A stretch of DNA of 64,000 nucleotides from Nitrospirota bacterium (GTDB taxonomy: Bacteria > Nitrospirota > Thermodesulfovibrionia > Thermodesulfovibrionales > JdFR-88). Positions 42,771-51,786 of this stretch are shown here, in pieces. Position 1 is the stretch's first letter. Each line of letters starts with the position of its first letter. The notes beneath the pieces are model-generated. The model made no database searches and was not told the DNA's origin. It saw only the letters and a program-made list of their open reading frames with translations. Location of the stretch: assembly GCA_021840255.1 (NCBI GenBank), contig JAKBYX010000005.1:62001-126000 (forward strand), read 5' to 3'. The position numbers were made by a program, and so were the translations under genes.

Positions 42771-44582
42771 CTAGTCCACAAGATCCGCGAGGTTCGTTAG
42801 CTCCGTGAGCCTGACCAGTGTGCCTTTCCTTTTTGTACCGTAACGGAAAACGGTTATCCCTTTGCATCCCTTATGATAAGCCAAAAGATAAGCTTTTGCC
42901 ACATCCTTCCTGGTAGAGTTCCGGGGCAGGTTTATTGTCTTTGAGACCGCATTGTCCGTGTGTTTCTGAAACGCGGCCTGCATCTCTATATGGCCTTCCG
43001 GAGCTATTTCATGGGCCGTCCTGAATAGCTTTTTCACATCGCGGGGGACATCCTTTATGCCCCTGAGGGACCCCTTCTTTATGACCTCCTGCATAAGCTC
43101 ATCGCTATAAAAGCCCCGCGCTTTTGCCATGCCCACAAAATACTTGTTAACGTCAAAAAGCTCGCTGTCCAGGACTAGGCGCTTGAACGCTATCTTGAAT
43201 ATGGGTTCTATCCCGCTTGAGCAGTCCGCTATTATGGATATTGTTCCGGTGGGCGCGATTGTCGTAAGGGTTGCGTTGCGCAGGGGCTTTGCGCCGGGTC
43301 TGTCCCATATGGAGCCTTCGAAGTTCGGGAATGCGCCCCTTTCCGCCGCCAGCGCAGCCGATGCCTTGTGCGCCTCATCATTTATGAAGCCCATCACCTC
43401 TTCCGCCAGGGAAAAGGCCTCTTGGCTGTCGTACTGTATGCCCAGCAGTACAAGCAGGTCGGCCCAACCCATGACGCCAAGCCCTACCTTCCGGTTGCCT
43501 TTGTGCATGGCCTCGATCTCGGCCATGGGATAGCTGTTTACGTCTATGGCGTTATCCAGGAAACGAACAGCGGTTCTCACATCGGCGGACAGCGCAGCGA
43601 AATCCAGCCCCGGCTTTCCGCCTGACGTTTTTTTATTTTTATTCTTATTTTTTGAATTTTTTGCTTTCGACCCATCGTTCGAGGCAGGTTGTAAGGGCCC
43701 GACGTCCTGGACGTATTTGGACAAATTGAGCGAGCCAAGCACGCAGGCCTCGTTTGGAAGAAGCGGCTGTTCCCCGCAGGGGTTTGTGCTTTCTATGCGT
43801 CCAAGCCGCGGGGTTGGGTTATACCTGTTTATCACGTCTATGAATATGAGCCCAGGGTCCCCGGTCTCCCAGGCGCAGGAGACTATCTCATCGAAAACAG
43901 CTGCCGCGCTTACTTCCTTTACGGGCGCCTTTGTGCGTGGGTTTACAAGGCTGTACCTGCCGCCTTTTTCAAGCGCCTCAATAAAGGAGTCCGTCACGGC
44001 CACGGATATATTGAAGTTGGCAAGCTCTCCCGCGGCCCGTTTGGCCTTTATGAAATCCAGGATGTCCGGGTGGTCCACCCTCAGGATGCCCATGTTTGCG
44101 CCCCTTCTTGCCCCACCCTGTTTTATGACGTCGGTCGCGGTGTTATAGATCTTCATGAAAGAGACGGGTCCGCTGGCCACCCCCATGGTGGAGCGGACCA
44201 GGTCCGACCTGGGCCTCAGGTGGGAGAAGGAAAATCCGGTGCCGCCCCCGCTTTGAAGGATGCCGGCGGCGTTTTTAAGCGTGCCGAATATGCTTGCCAT
44301 CGAGTCCTCGACGGGAAGAACGAAACAGGCAGCAAGCTGCCCCATGGCCTTGCCGGCGTTCATAAGGGCTGGGGAATTAGGCAGGAATTTAAGGCTGGTA
44401 AGAAGCCCGTAAAAAAGTTCTTCCCATAGGCCCGCGTCCCCGCCATAGTCCGCCTCCGCCTGGGCGATATGGTGGGCCACCCTCCTCATCATCTCGCCAG
44501 GTGTCTCAGTTGGCTCGCCGTGCTCGTCCTTTAAAAGATATCTCGCTCTGAGGACTTTCCTGGCGTTGCGGGACAGTTCCAA
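42771..44582 (-). CDS. nrdJ: adenosylcobalamin-dependent (class II) ribonucleotide reductase
   Basis: A 603-residue enzyme making deoxyribonucleotides with B12 as radical source. Catalytic residues lie in STNPCGEQPLLPNEACVLGSLNL (Asn, Cys, Glu). The first Cys of the redox pair is in QLAACFVLPVEDSM, and QGGARRGANMGIL and ATLTTIAPTGTISIIADCSSGIEP are typical. Two oddities: a Lys/Asn-rich insert (SKAKNSKNKNKNKKTSGG) interrupts a loop after VQDVGPL, encoded by an A-rich tract; and the protein ends shortly after KGCKGITVFRYGTKRKG without the Cys-rich C-terminal tail many class II enzymes use for re-reduction. The start is TTG with GAGGGG upstream. No oxygen-dependent reductase is seen here. Confidence 0.92.
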   Translation of the reverse strand: MELSRNARKVLRARYLLKDEHGEPTETPGEMMRRVAHHIAQAEADYGGDAGLWEELFYGLLTSLKFLPNSPALMNAGKAMGQLAACFVLPVEDSMASIFGTLKNAAGILQSGGGTGFSFSHLRPRSDLVRSTMGVASGPVSFMKIYNTATDVIKQGGARRGANMGILRVDHPDILDFIKAKRAAGELANFNISVAVTDSFIEALEKGGRYSLVNPRTKAPVKEVSAAAVFDEIVSCAWETGDPGLIFIDVINRYNPTPRLGRIESTNPCGEQPLLPNEACVLGSLNLSKYVQDVGPLQPASNDGSKAKNSKNKNKNKKTSGGKPGLDFAALSADVRTAVRFLDNAIDVNSYPMAEIEAMHKGNRKVGLGVMGWADLLVLLGIQYDSQEAFSLAEEVMGFINDEAHKASAALAAERGAFPNFEGSIWDRPGAKPLRNATLTTIAPTGTISIIADCSSGIEPIFKIAFKRLVLDSELFDVNKYFVGMAKARGFYSDELMQEVIKKGSLRGIKDVPRDVKKLFRTAHEIAPEGHIEMQAAFQKHTDNAVSKTINLPRNSTRKDVAKAYLLAYHKGCKGITVFRYGTKRKGTLVRLTELTNLADLVD

Positions 44583-44631
44583 GGTTTTTTGCCCCTCTTT
44601 TGAAGAACAGCGGTCACTTTTTTATGATTTT

Positions 44632-45558
44632 TTATTTTTTATTTTTATCTACGCACATCCTGCCCATAAGGACAGAGTAATCAGCGTGGCCCAGGACTTT
44701 CCTGGAGACCGAACCTATCATGCCCCTTATCCCTCTCAGGCCCCTGCAGCCGACGACAACCATGTCCGCTTCCCAAGCGCGGGCCTCGGCAATTATCTCC
44801 TCGGCGGGATCGCCAAGTCTGATGGTCTCGCTTATGTCGCTGAACTTCTTTTCAAGCTCAGCCCTGGCCCGGCGGACCAGACCCCCGGAGGCGGCATATT
44901 CGTTTTCCCTTGCGCGTTCTATCTCCTGTTTAACCAGGTCGTCCACCTCGATGATATATCTGTCCGGGATGTCGGAAACGGCGGACCAGCTTACGTTCAG
45001 CAATCTTACCGGCGTCCTGGCAGGCAGAGGCATCGCGGCAAGGAACCGGGCCGCGGCATAAGAAGAATCTGACCCGTCCGTTGCCATCAGGACATTCAAC
45101 AAAGGTTTTTTTTGTTTTTCCCCACCCTCCTCGATGCGCATGTTCTTCACAACCAGCAGCGGCTTTGCCGACTGTATCGCCGCACTCCTTGTAACACTTC
45201 CCAGAAGGAAGGACGAGACTCCCTTAAGCCCCCTTGCCCCCATGACGATCAGGTCCACATCCGATTCGGTGGCCTCTTCCAGGATGGCCTTGTCCGCGAA
45301 CCCTTCTCTTGTGGCGGTCCTTATCCGGGCTGAAACGGGTTTCAGTATGTTGACAGTGGAATCTATGATCTTTCCGGCCACTTCCCGCCTGAGGAAAGAT
45401 AGGTTCTTGTAGAAAGATTCCCTGTCCTCATGGAAAGGTATCCAGCTTATGGCGTGGAAAACTATGACCTCATCATCCGGGGTGAGTTCGAACCTAGTAA
45501 CAAGGCTGGCGGCCTTTTCCGATTGCTCCGATCCATCAGTGGCAAGCAGTATCTTCAT
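44632..45558 (-). CDS. tandem universal stress protein (two UspA domains)
   Basis: A 308-residue protein with two Usp domains (about 1-145 and 155-300). Each begins with a beta strand and an ATP-site Asp (ILLATDGSEQSEKA and VLMATDGSDSSYAA). Each ends with the ATP-binding glycine motif G-x2-G-x(8-9)-G-S (GARGLKGVSSFLLGS and GCRGLRGIRGMIGS). Such proteins bind ATP and help survive stress, starvation or energy limitation. A poly-T-rich tract (GGTTTTTTTTG on the plus strand) encodes the linker. Confidence 0.9.
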   Translation of the reverse strand: MKILLATDGSEQSEKAASLVTRFELTPDDEVIVFHAISWIPFHEDRESFYKNLSFLRREVAGKIIDSTVNILKPVSARIRTATREGFADKAILEEATESDVDLIVMGARGLKGVSSFLLGSVTRSAAIQSAKPLLVVKNMRIEEGGEKQKKPLLNVLMATDGSDSSYAAARFLAAMPLPARTPVRLLNVSWSAVSDIPDRYIIEVDDLVKQEIERARENEYAASGGLVRRARAELEKKFSDISETIRLGDPAEEIIAEARAWEADMVVVGCRGLRGIRGMIGSVSRKVLGHADYSVLMGRMCVDKNKK

Positions 45559-45694
45559 CCAGGCCCCCCAAATATCGATTAAATTTAAAATATCGGTTCA
45601 AAATGTCCGGCCCTTATTAAATAATACTATGTAAATCCTACCACATTTTATTCCCGTGTGGGGTATGCAAATGGGGAGGTGGATGGTGTTAGCA

Positions 45695-46735
45695 TCACTC
45701 CATGGGCAAGAGATTTCTTATCTCCCGTTCCACCATCTCCACGCTTACGGCATTCATGCAACTCATGTCCTTGCAGGTCCTGTTCCGGCAGGGCGAACAT
45801 TTTGCCTGCCCCTTTATGACCGCCCGGATCCCCTTGCCGTAAGGCCCGGTAAGCTCAGGGTCTGTCGGGCCGAATACGGCAAAGACAGGCACCTCCAGGG
45901 CCGCCGCTATGTGCATCGGCCCGGAATCATTGGTGACCATGAACTTCGCGCCTCTTATTATCTCCACAAGTCCTTTAAGGGAGCTTTTGCCTGCAAAAGG
46001 GATTGCCGCCCCACCTGAACACGAGGCGATCTCACCGGCCAGCGCCGCATCCGATACCGCCCCGACGATGACCATGGGTACGGGAGAAAACTTTCTTGCA
46101 AGCTCTCCCCAGCCCGGAGCGGGCCATCTTTTTGAGGGCCACCTTGCCCCGGGGGCCATAACCGCATATTCACCGGACCTGAAAGGAGACACGAAATCTT
46201 TGTCCTGCGGAAGGGGGAATCCCAGCCTGGGCTCGATGCCCGCAAACTGGGCCATTTTCAGGTACCTTTCGACCGCATGCATGGGCGCATGCATTTTCCC
46301 AAGAGAGGAAACGCTCACCTTGTGCGTATAAAAAAGGTTTCCGCCTTCCCTGGCCTCCCTGAACCCCACAACAGCCTTTGCTCCGGCCATCCTCGATATA
46401 ATGGCGCTCCTCAGAAGGCCCTGGAGGTCGAAAACGGCATCAAATTTTTCCTTTCTGAGCTTCGCGGAGAGTGCCCTGAATTGCCCGATGGTCTGAAAGG
46501 CCTTCGATGGTTTTTTCCATTCGTCTTTGTTTATCTTCCAGAGCCTGTCTATTAGCGGATGCCCTTCCAATAGCGGAGCCAAGCCCTCCGCTATCACCCA
46601 GTGGACCCTGGCCTCCGGCATCTGCTCCTTCACCGAATAGAGAAAAGGCAGGGAATGGATGATATCTCCAAGCGAGCTAGGCTTTACTATAAGGACCTTG
46701 TTCTTTATGCTGTTCTGTAAAGACCGCTCAGCCAT
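45695..46735 (-). CDS. glycosyltransferase family 9 (heptosyltransferase I-like)
   Basis: A 346-residue LPS heptosyltransferase. The N-terminus reads VLIVKPSSLGDIIHSLPFL, and the C-terminal domain has the nucleotide-sugar loop TNDSGPMHIAAALEVPVFAVFGPTDPELTGPYG. WaaC-type enzymes add the first heptose to Kdo; the sequence start (KPSSLGDIIHSLP) resembles WaaC more than WaaF. The end contains several cysteines (CSPCRNRTC). It overlaps the unknown gene upstream by 31 bases in a three-gene LPS operon. Confidence 0.88.
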   Translation of the reverse strand: MAERSLQNSIKNKVLIVKPSSLGDIIHSLPFLYSVKEQMPEARVHWVIAEGLAPLLEGHPLIDRLWKINKDEWKKPSKAFQTIGQFRALSAKLRKEKFDAVFDLQGLLRSAIISRMAGAKAVVGFREAREGGNLFYTHKVSVSSLGKMHAPMHAVERYLKMAQFAGIEPRLGFPLPQDKDFVSPFRSGEYAVMAPGARWPSKRWPAPGWGELARKFSPVPMVIVGAVSDAALAGEIASCSGGAAIPFAGKSSLKGLVEIIRGAKFMVTNDSGPMHIAAALEVPVFAVFGPTDPELTGPYGKGIRAVIKGQAKCSPCRNRTCKDMSCMNAVSVEMVEREIRNLLPME

Positions 46736-47394
46736 ATGGTATTAAAGATATAGCTTTCCTCTTTCAGAAAATCATGGAGCCCGCCGTCCGGCTTCTTGTT
46801 CTTCCGGTAACGCTCGAACTGGCGGCTTACGGATTCAAGGACCACCGGTTTCACCTTCGCACCGAAGGGATAAAGACATGCGCCCATTACGCTGCCTCCG
46901 GCCAGATCTATTATTCTTGTGGCAAAGATGTCTCCCGCCTTCATCCCGCTGGCAGGCACGCTCACCAGGCGGGTGCCTCCCAGCAAAACGTCCTCAAGCT
47001 CCGCCTCGCCTTCGGGGGAGGAAACTATCTTTTTTGCCTCGTAAAGGCTTATAAAGGAATTCTTTACCGCCAGCATGGGGGCCGCTTTTTCCCCGTTTTC
47101 CTTTTGGCCGGTCTCCTCAAGATAGAGGTCCGTTATAAAACCGGAATCAGGGTTCTTGTAGTCGCAAATGAACCAGTCCTCGAAGTTCACGAACCCAAGC
47201 TCCAGCGGAAGCCCGCTCAGGAATTCTTCAGGATACTCCTCCTCCCAGAAAAATTCATAGGCCGCGTCTATGATCTCCGGGTGTTTTACCCTCATATGCG
47301 AGATCACCTCCGCGTAAAGGCTGGCCCTCAACTGCTGCAAGCCGTTTTTCCCTGTTTTTGTTTTTTCGTCCCTGTCTTTTGCTTCTTCATTCAT
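46705..47394 (-). CDS. conserved-looking protein of unknown function within the heptose operon
   Basis: A 229-residue soluble, acidic protein with no signal peptide or membrane helix. Notable are HPEIIDAAYEFFWEEEYPEEFL, VNFEDWFICDYKNP and DIFATRIIDLAGGSVMGACLYPF. I do not recognise a family. It overlaps the fusion gene upstream by four bases (ATGA) and the heptosyltransferase gene downstream by 31 bases. It is therefore certainly expressed with core-LPS enzymes and may act in heptose or core assembly. The N-terminal ~20 residues are charged and low in complexity (NEEAKDRDEKTKTGKNG). Confidence 0.7.
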   Translation of the reverse strand: MNEEAKDRDEKTKTGKNGLQQLRASLYAEVISHMRVKHPEIIDAAYEFFWEEEYPEEFLSGLPLELGFVNFEDWFICDYKNPDSGFITDLYLEETGQKENGEKAAPMLAVKNSFISLYEAKKIVSSPEGEAELEDVLLGGTRLVSVPASGMKAGDIFATRIIDLAGGSVMGACLYPFGAKVKPVVLESVSRQFERYRKNKKPDGGLHDFLKEESYIFNTIWLSGLYRTA

Positions 47395-49007
47395 CTGGCT
47401 TTCTCCGATTCCAATATGTGATTTATGGCGTCTTTGAGCGAATGGGCCACATAGTCCGGGGCCCCGGATGGCCCTTCCGTTCCGGTCTTTATGAGTATCG
47501 CCTTTGCGCCTGCTGCCCTGGCCGCAAGCATGTCGGCGGCGGTGTCTCCTATCATATACGAATTCCTGAGGTCAATGCCCGAATCCTTCCTTGCGCTGAA
47601 AAGCATGCCCGGAGAGGGTTTCCTGCAGGGACAGAAGTCATCCGGATGGTGGGGGCAGTAATAAAAGGCGTCGAAACCGTGCTTTTGGATGAAATGTTCT
47701 CCCATCTCTTTAACGAACTCTTCCTTTACAAGCCCCCTGGCTATGCCGGACTGGTTGGTGACGCCTATCAACATGAAGCCAGCTTCGCGCAGCCTGGGCA
47801 GCTCCCTCAGCCCATCTTCAAAGGGCTCAAAATCCTCCCAGCGGGACAGGTAATCGGCATTCCGGCAAAGGGTGCCGTCCCTGTCAAAGAAAACCGCCCT
47901 TCTCGATGGCATAACGGATCTTTTCAGCGCGCTGAAGACCTCGGCGGATGATATCCCGTCCATGCACGGTATCGTGAGAGGCATCGAACCGGATTTTTTT
48001 ATTTTTGGACCCGATTTTCCTGAGTCTGAAACCGCGCACTCCCTCTTGAAACAGGGAGAGCATGGGACGTCTTTTTTAATGACAATATTACCCTCGGGAG
48101 GGCCTGTCAGGGCGGGGGCAGTGGAACCGAAGAGGGCAACAAGCGGGGTGCCCACGGCATAGCCCACATGCATGGTGCCCGAGTCGTTTGAGACAAGCGC
48201 GTCACATTCCGAAATGAGAGCGGCAAGCTCACGGAGAGTTGTCTTGCCGGCCAGCGAAACCGCGCCTTCTATCCCCCGGACCACCTCTTCCGCGGAGCTT
48301 TTTTCCTTTTCGGAGCCGAAAACCAGTACGCTTCCGCCAAGCTCCCCTGTGATCATCATGGCCAATTCGCGAAATTTTGACGAGGGCCATCTCTTTGAAG
48401 GACCAAAGGCGGCCCCCGGGTTAAGCCCGATAACGGGTCTTTTCAGACCGCCCCCAACAAATCCGGACCCTTCAAATCCGGAAATGAAATCCCTTGCCTT
48501 GAGCCTCTCTTCAAGATCGAGATATATCCACGGGGCGGCTGTGTCCTTCAGCCCATTCTTTGTGATCCCCGCTTTTTCAAGAAGGTTAAGATAGTATTCC
48601 GAATGATGCATCTGCCTGTCCTCACCGTGAAAAGGAATGGATGCAGTCAGCAGAAACCCTCTGCCGTCCCTGCCATAGCCGATGCGCTCGGGTATGCCCG
48701 CCAGGGCCGCAAGGAGCGCGGCCTCGAAAGCGTTTTGAAGGAGCACGGCAGTTTGGAAACTTTTCCGCCTTAAGGCAAGAGAAAGGGCAAGCTTGCCTTT
48801 TATGCCCTCCCAGCGATCGTCGTAAGGCATTATCTCATCTATGTTCGGGTCTTTCTCGAAAAGGCCTGCCACCCAGGGCTTTACCAGAAGAGTCATCCTG
48901 CGGCCAGGCATGGCCGCCCTTAAAGCCCGTATCGCGGGCATGGTCATGACGGCATCGCCAACCCAGTTCACGCCCCTTATCAATACGTCCCCGGTTAAAA
49001 AACCCAT
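47391..49007 (-). CDS. fusion of heptosyltransferase II (WaaF) and heptose-bisphosphate phosphatase (GmhB)
   Basis: A 538-residue two-domain protein. Residues 1 to ~345 are a family-9 heptosyltransferase: VLIRGVNWVGDAVMTMPAIRALR, GLNPGAAFGPSKRWPSSKF and VSNDSGTMHVGYAVGTPLVALFGSTAP. From ~365 a HAD phosphatase starts with AVFFDRDGTLCRNADY (nucleophile Asp pair). It includes the GmhB zinc loop CPHHPDDFCPCRKPSPGM and ends after MIGDTAADMLAARAAGA. GmhB removes the 7-phosphate of heptose bisphosphate on the way to ADP-heptose, and WaaF uses ADP-heptose. The fusion thus joins precursor synthesis and transfer. The linker (SDSGKSGPKIKKSGSM) is low in complexity. First gene of a three-gene operon. Confidence 0.93.
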   Translation of the reverse strand: MGFLTGDVLIRGVNWVGDAVMTMPAIRALRAAMPGRRMTLLVKPWVAGLFEKDPNIDEIMPYDDRWEGIKGKLALSLALRRKSFQTAVLLQNAFEAALLAALAGIPERIGYGRDGRGFLLTASIPFHGEDRQMHHSEYYLNLLEKAGITKNGLKDTAAPWIYLDLEERLKARDFISGFEGSGFVGGGLKRPVIGLNPGAAFGPSKRWPSSKFRELAMMITGELGGSVLVFGSEKEKSSAEEVVRGIEGAVSLAGKTTLRELAALISECDALVSNDSGTMHVGYAVGTPLVALFGSTAPALTGPPEGNIVIKKDVPCSPCFKRECAVSDSGKSGPKIKKSGSMPLTIPCMDGISSAEVFSALKRSVMPSRRAVFFDRDGTLCRNADYLSRWEDFEPFEDGLRELPRLREAGFMLIGVTNQSGIARGLVKEEFVKEMGEHFIQKHGFDAFYYCPHHPDDFCPCRKPSPGMLFSARKDSGIDLRNSYMIGDTAADMLAARAAGAKAILIKTGTEGPSGAPDYVAHSLKDAINHILESEKAR

Positions 49008-49102
49008 TTTATTAGTCTAACAATATGCAGGAATACGGGACAAGTTTTGGTTAAAAGAAACGGTAAGCAGGAGATAAAAATATCTACCTTCTTTTTTTGC
49101 GC

Positions 49103-49247
49103 GGGGGGCGGATGGCGTGTGCGCAGCGAGTGCCGCGGACGCGTCACATAACGTATCGGCAACCAGGGAGACCCGGCGCGGTATACACGGGCACTCTGGC
49201 AAACAAGGTGAGACGGCGCTTAGCGGAGCAAATGCCATCCGCCCCCC
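49103..49247. repeat. dispersed structured repeat, family 2, copy B (145 bp)
   Basis: The ends GGGGGGCGGATGGC and GCCATCCGCCCCCC form a perfect 14-bp inverted repeat. The interior shares GCGCAG, ACGCGTCACAT, CCGGCGCGGT, TACACGG, GGCAAAC and GCTTAGCGGAGC in the same order as 23449-23585. Inside, GAGTGCC and GGCACTC can also pair. It lies in the 465-base gene-free stretch between the heptose operon and the cupin gene. Confidence 0.7.
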
Positions 49248-49426
49248 CGCGGCCGCCTTGTCTGGCGCTATTTTAAAAATGAAGCTCTCCGCTTTGGGTC
49301 TGCGTCATGAATGTGGGTTTGATTAAAGACGTCATGCCCGGGGGTGCATTGTTCGTGATCTGATGCCCCATACCGGCATGCATGTCTAAAAATAATTTTT
49401 TTGAGATTGGTATCTTTTTCTGGAGG

Positions 49427-49453
49427 CATATGGGGGGCAAAGCCCCCCATATG
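49427..49453. other. perfect 12-bp hairpin downstream of the cupin gene
   Basis: CATATGGGGGGC-AAA-GCCCCCCATATG. It lies 20 bases past the cupin stop on the minus strand. No T-run follows, so it is an mRNA 3' structure or a weak terminator. Confidence 0.7.
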
Positions 49454-49472
49454 GGTAGGTTTAATAAAAAAA

Positions 49473-49808
49473 TTAATCCACCGCCACAACCACCGCCATG
49501 ACCACAAGCCTCCGCCCCTTTGTGGCCTTAAACCCGTGCTCCACCATCGGCTCGCAGAGTATGGCGCTTTTCTCGCCGGCCTCTATCTGCTGATCTCCAA
49601 CTGTAAACGCGCCGCTTCCCTCCACCACATACATAAGGAGCCTCATTGGCGCTTTATGCGGGGCAAGCTCCTGCCCCGGCTCAAGGCACATAAGCGCTAT
49701 CCTCATCTCCGGGGTCTCGGCAAGCATCTCCCTCGATATCTTGTCAGTGTGAAAATTTATCAGCTCTTTCAGATCAAGCACCTGGAACGCTGCCTTCTCC
49801 TGCTTCAT
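49473..49808 (-). CDS. small cupin-domain protein
   Basis: A 111-residue single-domain cupin. ATG 49808 is preferred because AAGGAGGT stands eight bases before it. It contains LAPHKAPMRLLMYVVEGSGAF and AILCEPMVEHGFKA, the two cupin motifs with His residues that could bind a metal. Single cupins often act in sugar modification or ligand sensing; no substrate is suggested by the neighbours. It is divergent from the MFS gene at 49989. Confidence 0.8.
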   Translation of the reverse strand: MKQEKAAFQVLDLKELINFHTDKISREMLAETPEMRIALMCLEPGQELAPHKAPMRLLMYVVEGSGAFTVGDQQIEAGEKSAILCEPMVEHGFKATKGRRLVVMAVVVAVD

Positions 49809-49988
49809 TGCATGCACCTCCTTGGGGAAAATTAGTAAAAAACAAACTCTTTAGAACTGTCTCAAAATCATTTAGGTTCTAGTTAATTTATAGCAGTCAA
49901 AAAGCGCTCCCGCAATGAGCGATATCATAATGGTGTATCATTGACAATCTGCCGGTATTAAGGCAGTCTTCTTAGACAGGAGGAAAAA

Positions 49989-51197
49989 ATGGGACCAGAA
50001 AGACCAAAAAATCCGGCCAAAGCGGCCGCGTACAGGCTTATCGTCCTCATGGGGACCGTGAGCCTCTTTGGCGACATCACGTACGAGGGGGCCCGAAGCA
50101 TTACCGGTCCCTACCTTGCCGTACTTGGCGCGGGGGCCGCTGTTGTCGGCGTTGTTTCCGGCCTGGGAGATTTCCTGGGCTATGCCCTGCGTCTGGTCTC
50201 GGGGTATATCGCCGACCGCACCAGGGCATACTGGGCGCTCACATTTGCCGGATACAGTCTTATGCTGGCCATACCCGCCCTTGCCCTGACCGGCAACTGG
50301 AAGATCGCGGCGGGGCTGATAGTCCTCGAACGGATCGGCAAGGCTATAAGGACACCCGCCAGGGACACCATCCTCTCCCATGCCTCAAAAGAGGTGGGAC
50401 GGGGATGGGGCTTCGGGCTCCATGAATTCATGGACCAGATCGGGGCGGTCATGGGCCCGGTAATCTTCACCACCGTCCTGCTCTTCAAGGGAAACTACGG
50501 CGAGGGTTTCAAGATACTATTGATACCGGCCGTTTTATCGATACTTATGCTGGCAAGGGCGGCAAGGAAAATGCCAAACCCGCAGAACCTGGAGGTCAGT
50601 GAAAAATACAGACAGTTCCCCGGGGAGCAGGAGATGAAGGCCTTGCCGCGCCTTTTCTGGTTTTATGCCCTGTTCACATTCTTCAGCGTCGCGGGGATGG
50701 CCCATTTCCAGCTGATAGCGTTCCACATCAAGGCGAGCCGCCTGGCCGCGGACGCCCTGATACCCGTACTGTACATAGTGGACATGGCGGTTGCCGGAGG
50801 GGTCGCGCTGATAATGGGCAGGCTGTATGACAAGGCGGGGCTGCGGTTTCTGCTGGCGGCGCCTCTCCTGTGCCTTCCGGTCGCATGGCTTTCCTTTACG
50901 GGGGGGTTTGCGCTGGCGCTCCTGGGAGTGGCATTTTTGGGAGTCGTATTAGGCGCCCATGAAACCATAATGCGCGCCGCCATAGCGGACCTGACCCCTG
51001 TCCCCAAAAGGGGATTTGCCTACGGCATTTTCAACATGGTTTACGGGCTTGCGTACCTGGTGGGAGGCGTAACCATGGGGTTTCTGTATGACAAGGTCCC
51101 GGTTACCGGGCTGGTGGTGTTTTCTGTCCTTATGGAGATAACCGCTATCTTCATTTTCCTGCTGACCGGTTTTTCACGCATGAAGGCACAACATTAA
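49989..51197 (+). CDS. major facilitator superfamily transporter
   Basis: A 402-residue membrane protein with about 12 helices. The first loop has FGDITYEGARSITGPYL, and the motif-A-like GYIADRTRAYWAL follows. The second half repeats the pattern (GRLYDKAGLRFLL). A strong GGAGG lies before the ATG. It resembles a group of uncharacterised bacterial MFS exporters. No substrate is assigned. It ends 25 bases before a terminator. Confidence 0.88.
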   Translation: MGPERPKNPAKAAAYRLIVLMGTVSLFGDITYEGARSITGPYLAVLGAGAAVVGVVSGLGDFLGYALRLVSGYIADRTRAYWALTFAGYSLMLAIPALALTGNWKIAAGLIVLERIGKAIRTPARDTILSHASKEVGRGWGFGLHEFMDQIGAVMGPVIFTTVLLFKGNYGEGFKILLIPAVLSILMLARAARKMPNPQNLEVSEKYRQFPGEQEMKALPRLFWFYALFTFFSVAGMAHFQLIAFHIKASRLAADALIPVLYIVDMAVAGGVALIMGRLYDKAGLRFLLAAPLLCLPVAWLSFTGGFALALLGVAFLGVVLGAHETIMRAAIADLTPVPKRGFAYGIFNMVYGLAYLVGGVTMGFLYDKVPVTGLVVFSVLMEITAIFIFLLTGFSRMKAQH

Positions 51198-51222
51198 AAA
51201 AGAAATCCTGAAAAACCCGAAT

Positions 51223-51260
51223 AAAAAGGGCCGGGGGAATAAATTCTCCCGGCCCTTTTT
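51223..51260. terminator. bidirectional intrinsic terminator
   Basis: GGGCCGGGGG and TCTCCCGGCCC form a strong stem with one wobble or bulge, flanked by AAAAA and TTTTT. It lies between the convergent MFS gene and the small exported-protein gene. Confidence 0.9.
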
Positions 51261-51281
51261 ATAAAAATATTTTTTAAGGAA

Positions 51282-51566
51282 CTAGCAGCCCTCGATCATC
51301 CTTCTTTGCGGAGCCGGCTTTACGCCTGTTACCACGCCGTTGTTCACGGTCACGGCAGCCTTTCCGGTCTTCACCTCTTTTATGTTCAAGGATTTGCCCA
51401 CCTTCAGGACCTGGTCCTTGCCGCCAGCGGGGCAGAACGTGATCGTGCCCGTCTTCTGGTTTACCACTTTGATGGTCCCCTGCAACGTAGAGACCGCGGC
51501 AAACGCCATGGACATGATAGAGAGAACAAACACCAGTGTTGCGAGAATTACGACCGCCTTTTTCAT
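51282..51566 (-). CDS. small exported protein (94 aa) with signal peptide
   Basis: The first ~24 residues are a classical signal peptide (MKKAVVILATLVFVLSIMSMAFA) with a likely cleavage after AFA. The mature ~70 residues have alternating strands (LQGTIKVVNQKTGTITF, VGKSLNIKEVKTGKAAVTV), suggesting a small beta-barrel, and two cysteines (FCPAGG and the C-terminal EGC). I do not know the function. A good Shine-Dalgarno (GGAGGATGAG) precedes the ATG. Confidence 0.75.
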   Translation of the reverse strand: MKKAVVILATLVFVLSIMSMAFAAVSTLQGTIKVVNQKTGTITFCPAGGKDQVLKVGKSLNIKEVKTGKAAVTVNNGVVTGVKPAPQRRMIEGC

Positions 51567-51737
51567 CTCATCCTCCTGTAGAATTGATTTGGAAAAAAAA
51601 CCCGCCCCATATGTATCTTCTGTCCCACAAGCGGCGATTTTGATTAATAATTTACCACAACTTCAAAAATTTTTAAACTTCGCCTGAAAAAACGGGGGGT
51701 TCTGAAGGGCGGGTCTCACGGCAACTGGCGCAACAAA

Positions 51738-51772
51738 TAAAAAAGGGGGCCGTTATCGCGGCCCCCTTTAAA
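51738..51772. terminator. intrinsic terminator after glnA
   Basis: GGGGGCCG-TTATCG-CGGCCCCC, an 8-bp perfect stem flanked by A- and T-runs, ending about 15 bases from the glnA stop on the minus strand. Confidence 0.88.
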
Positions 51773-51786
51773 AAAAACGGGATAAC

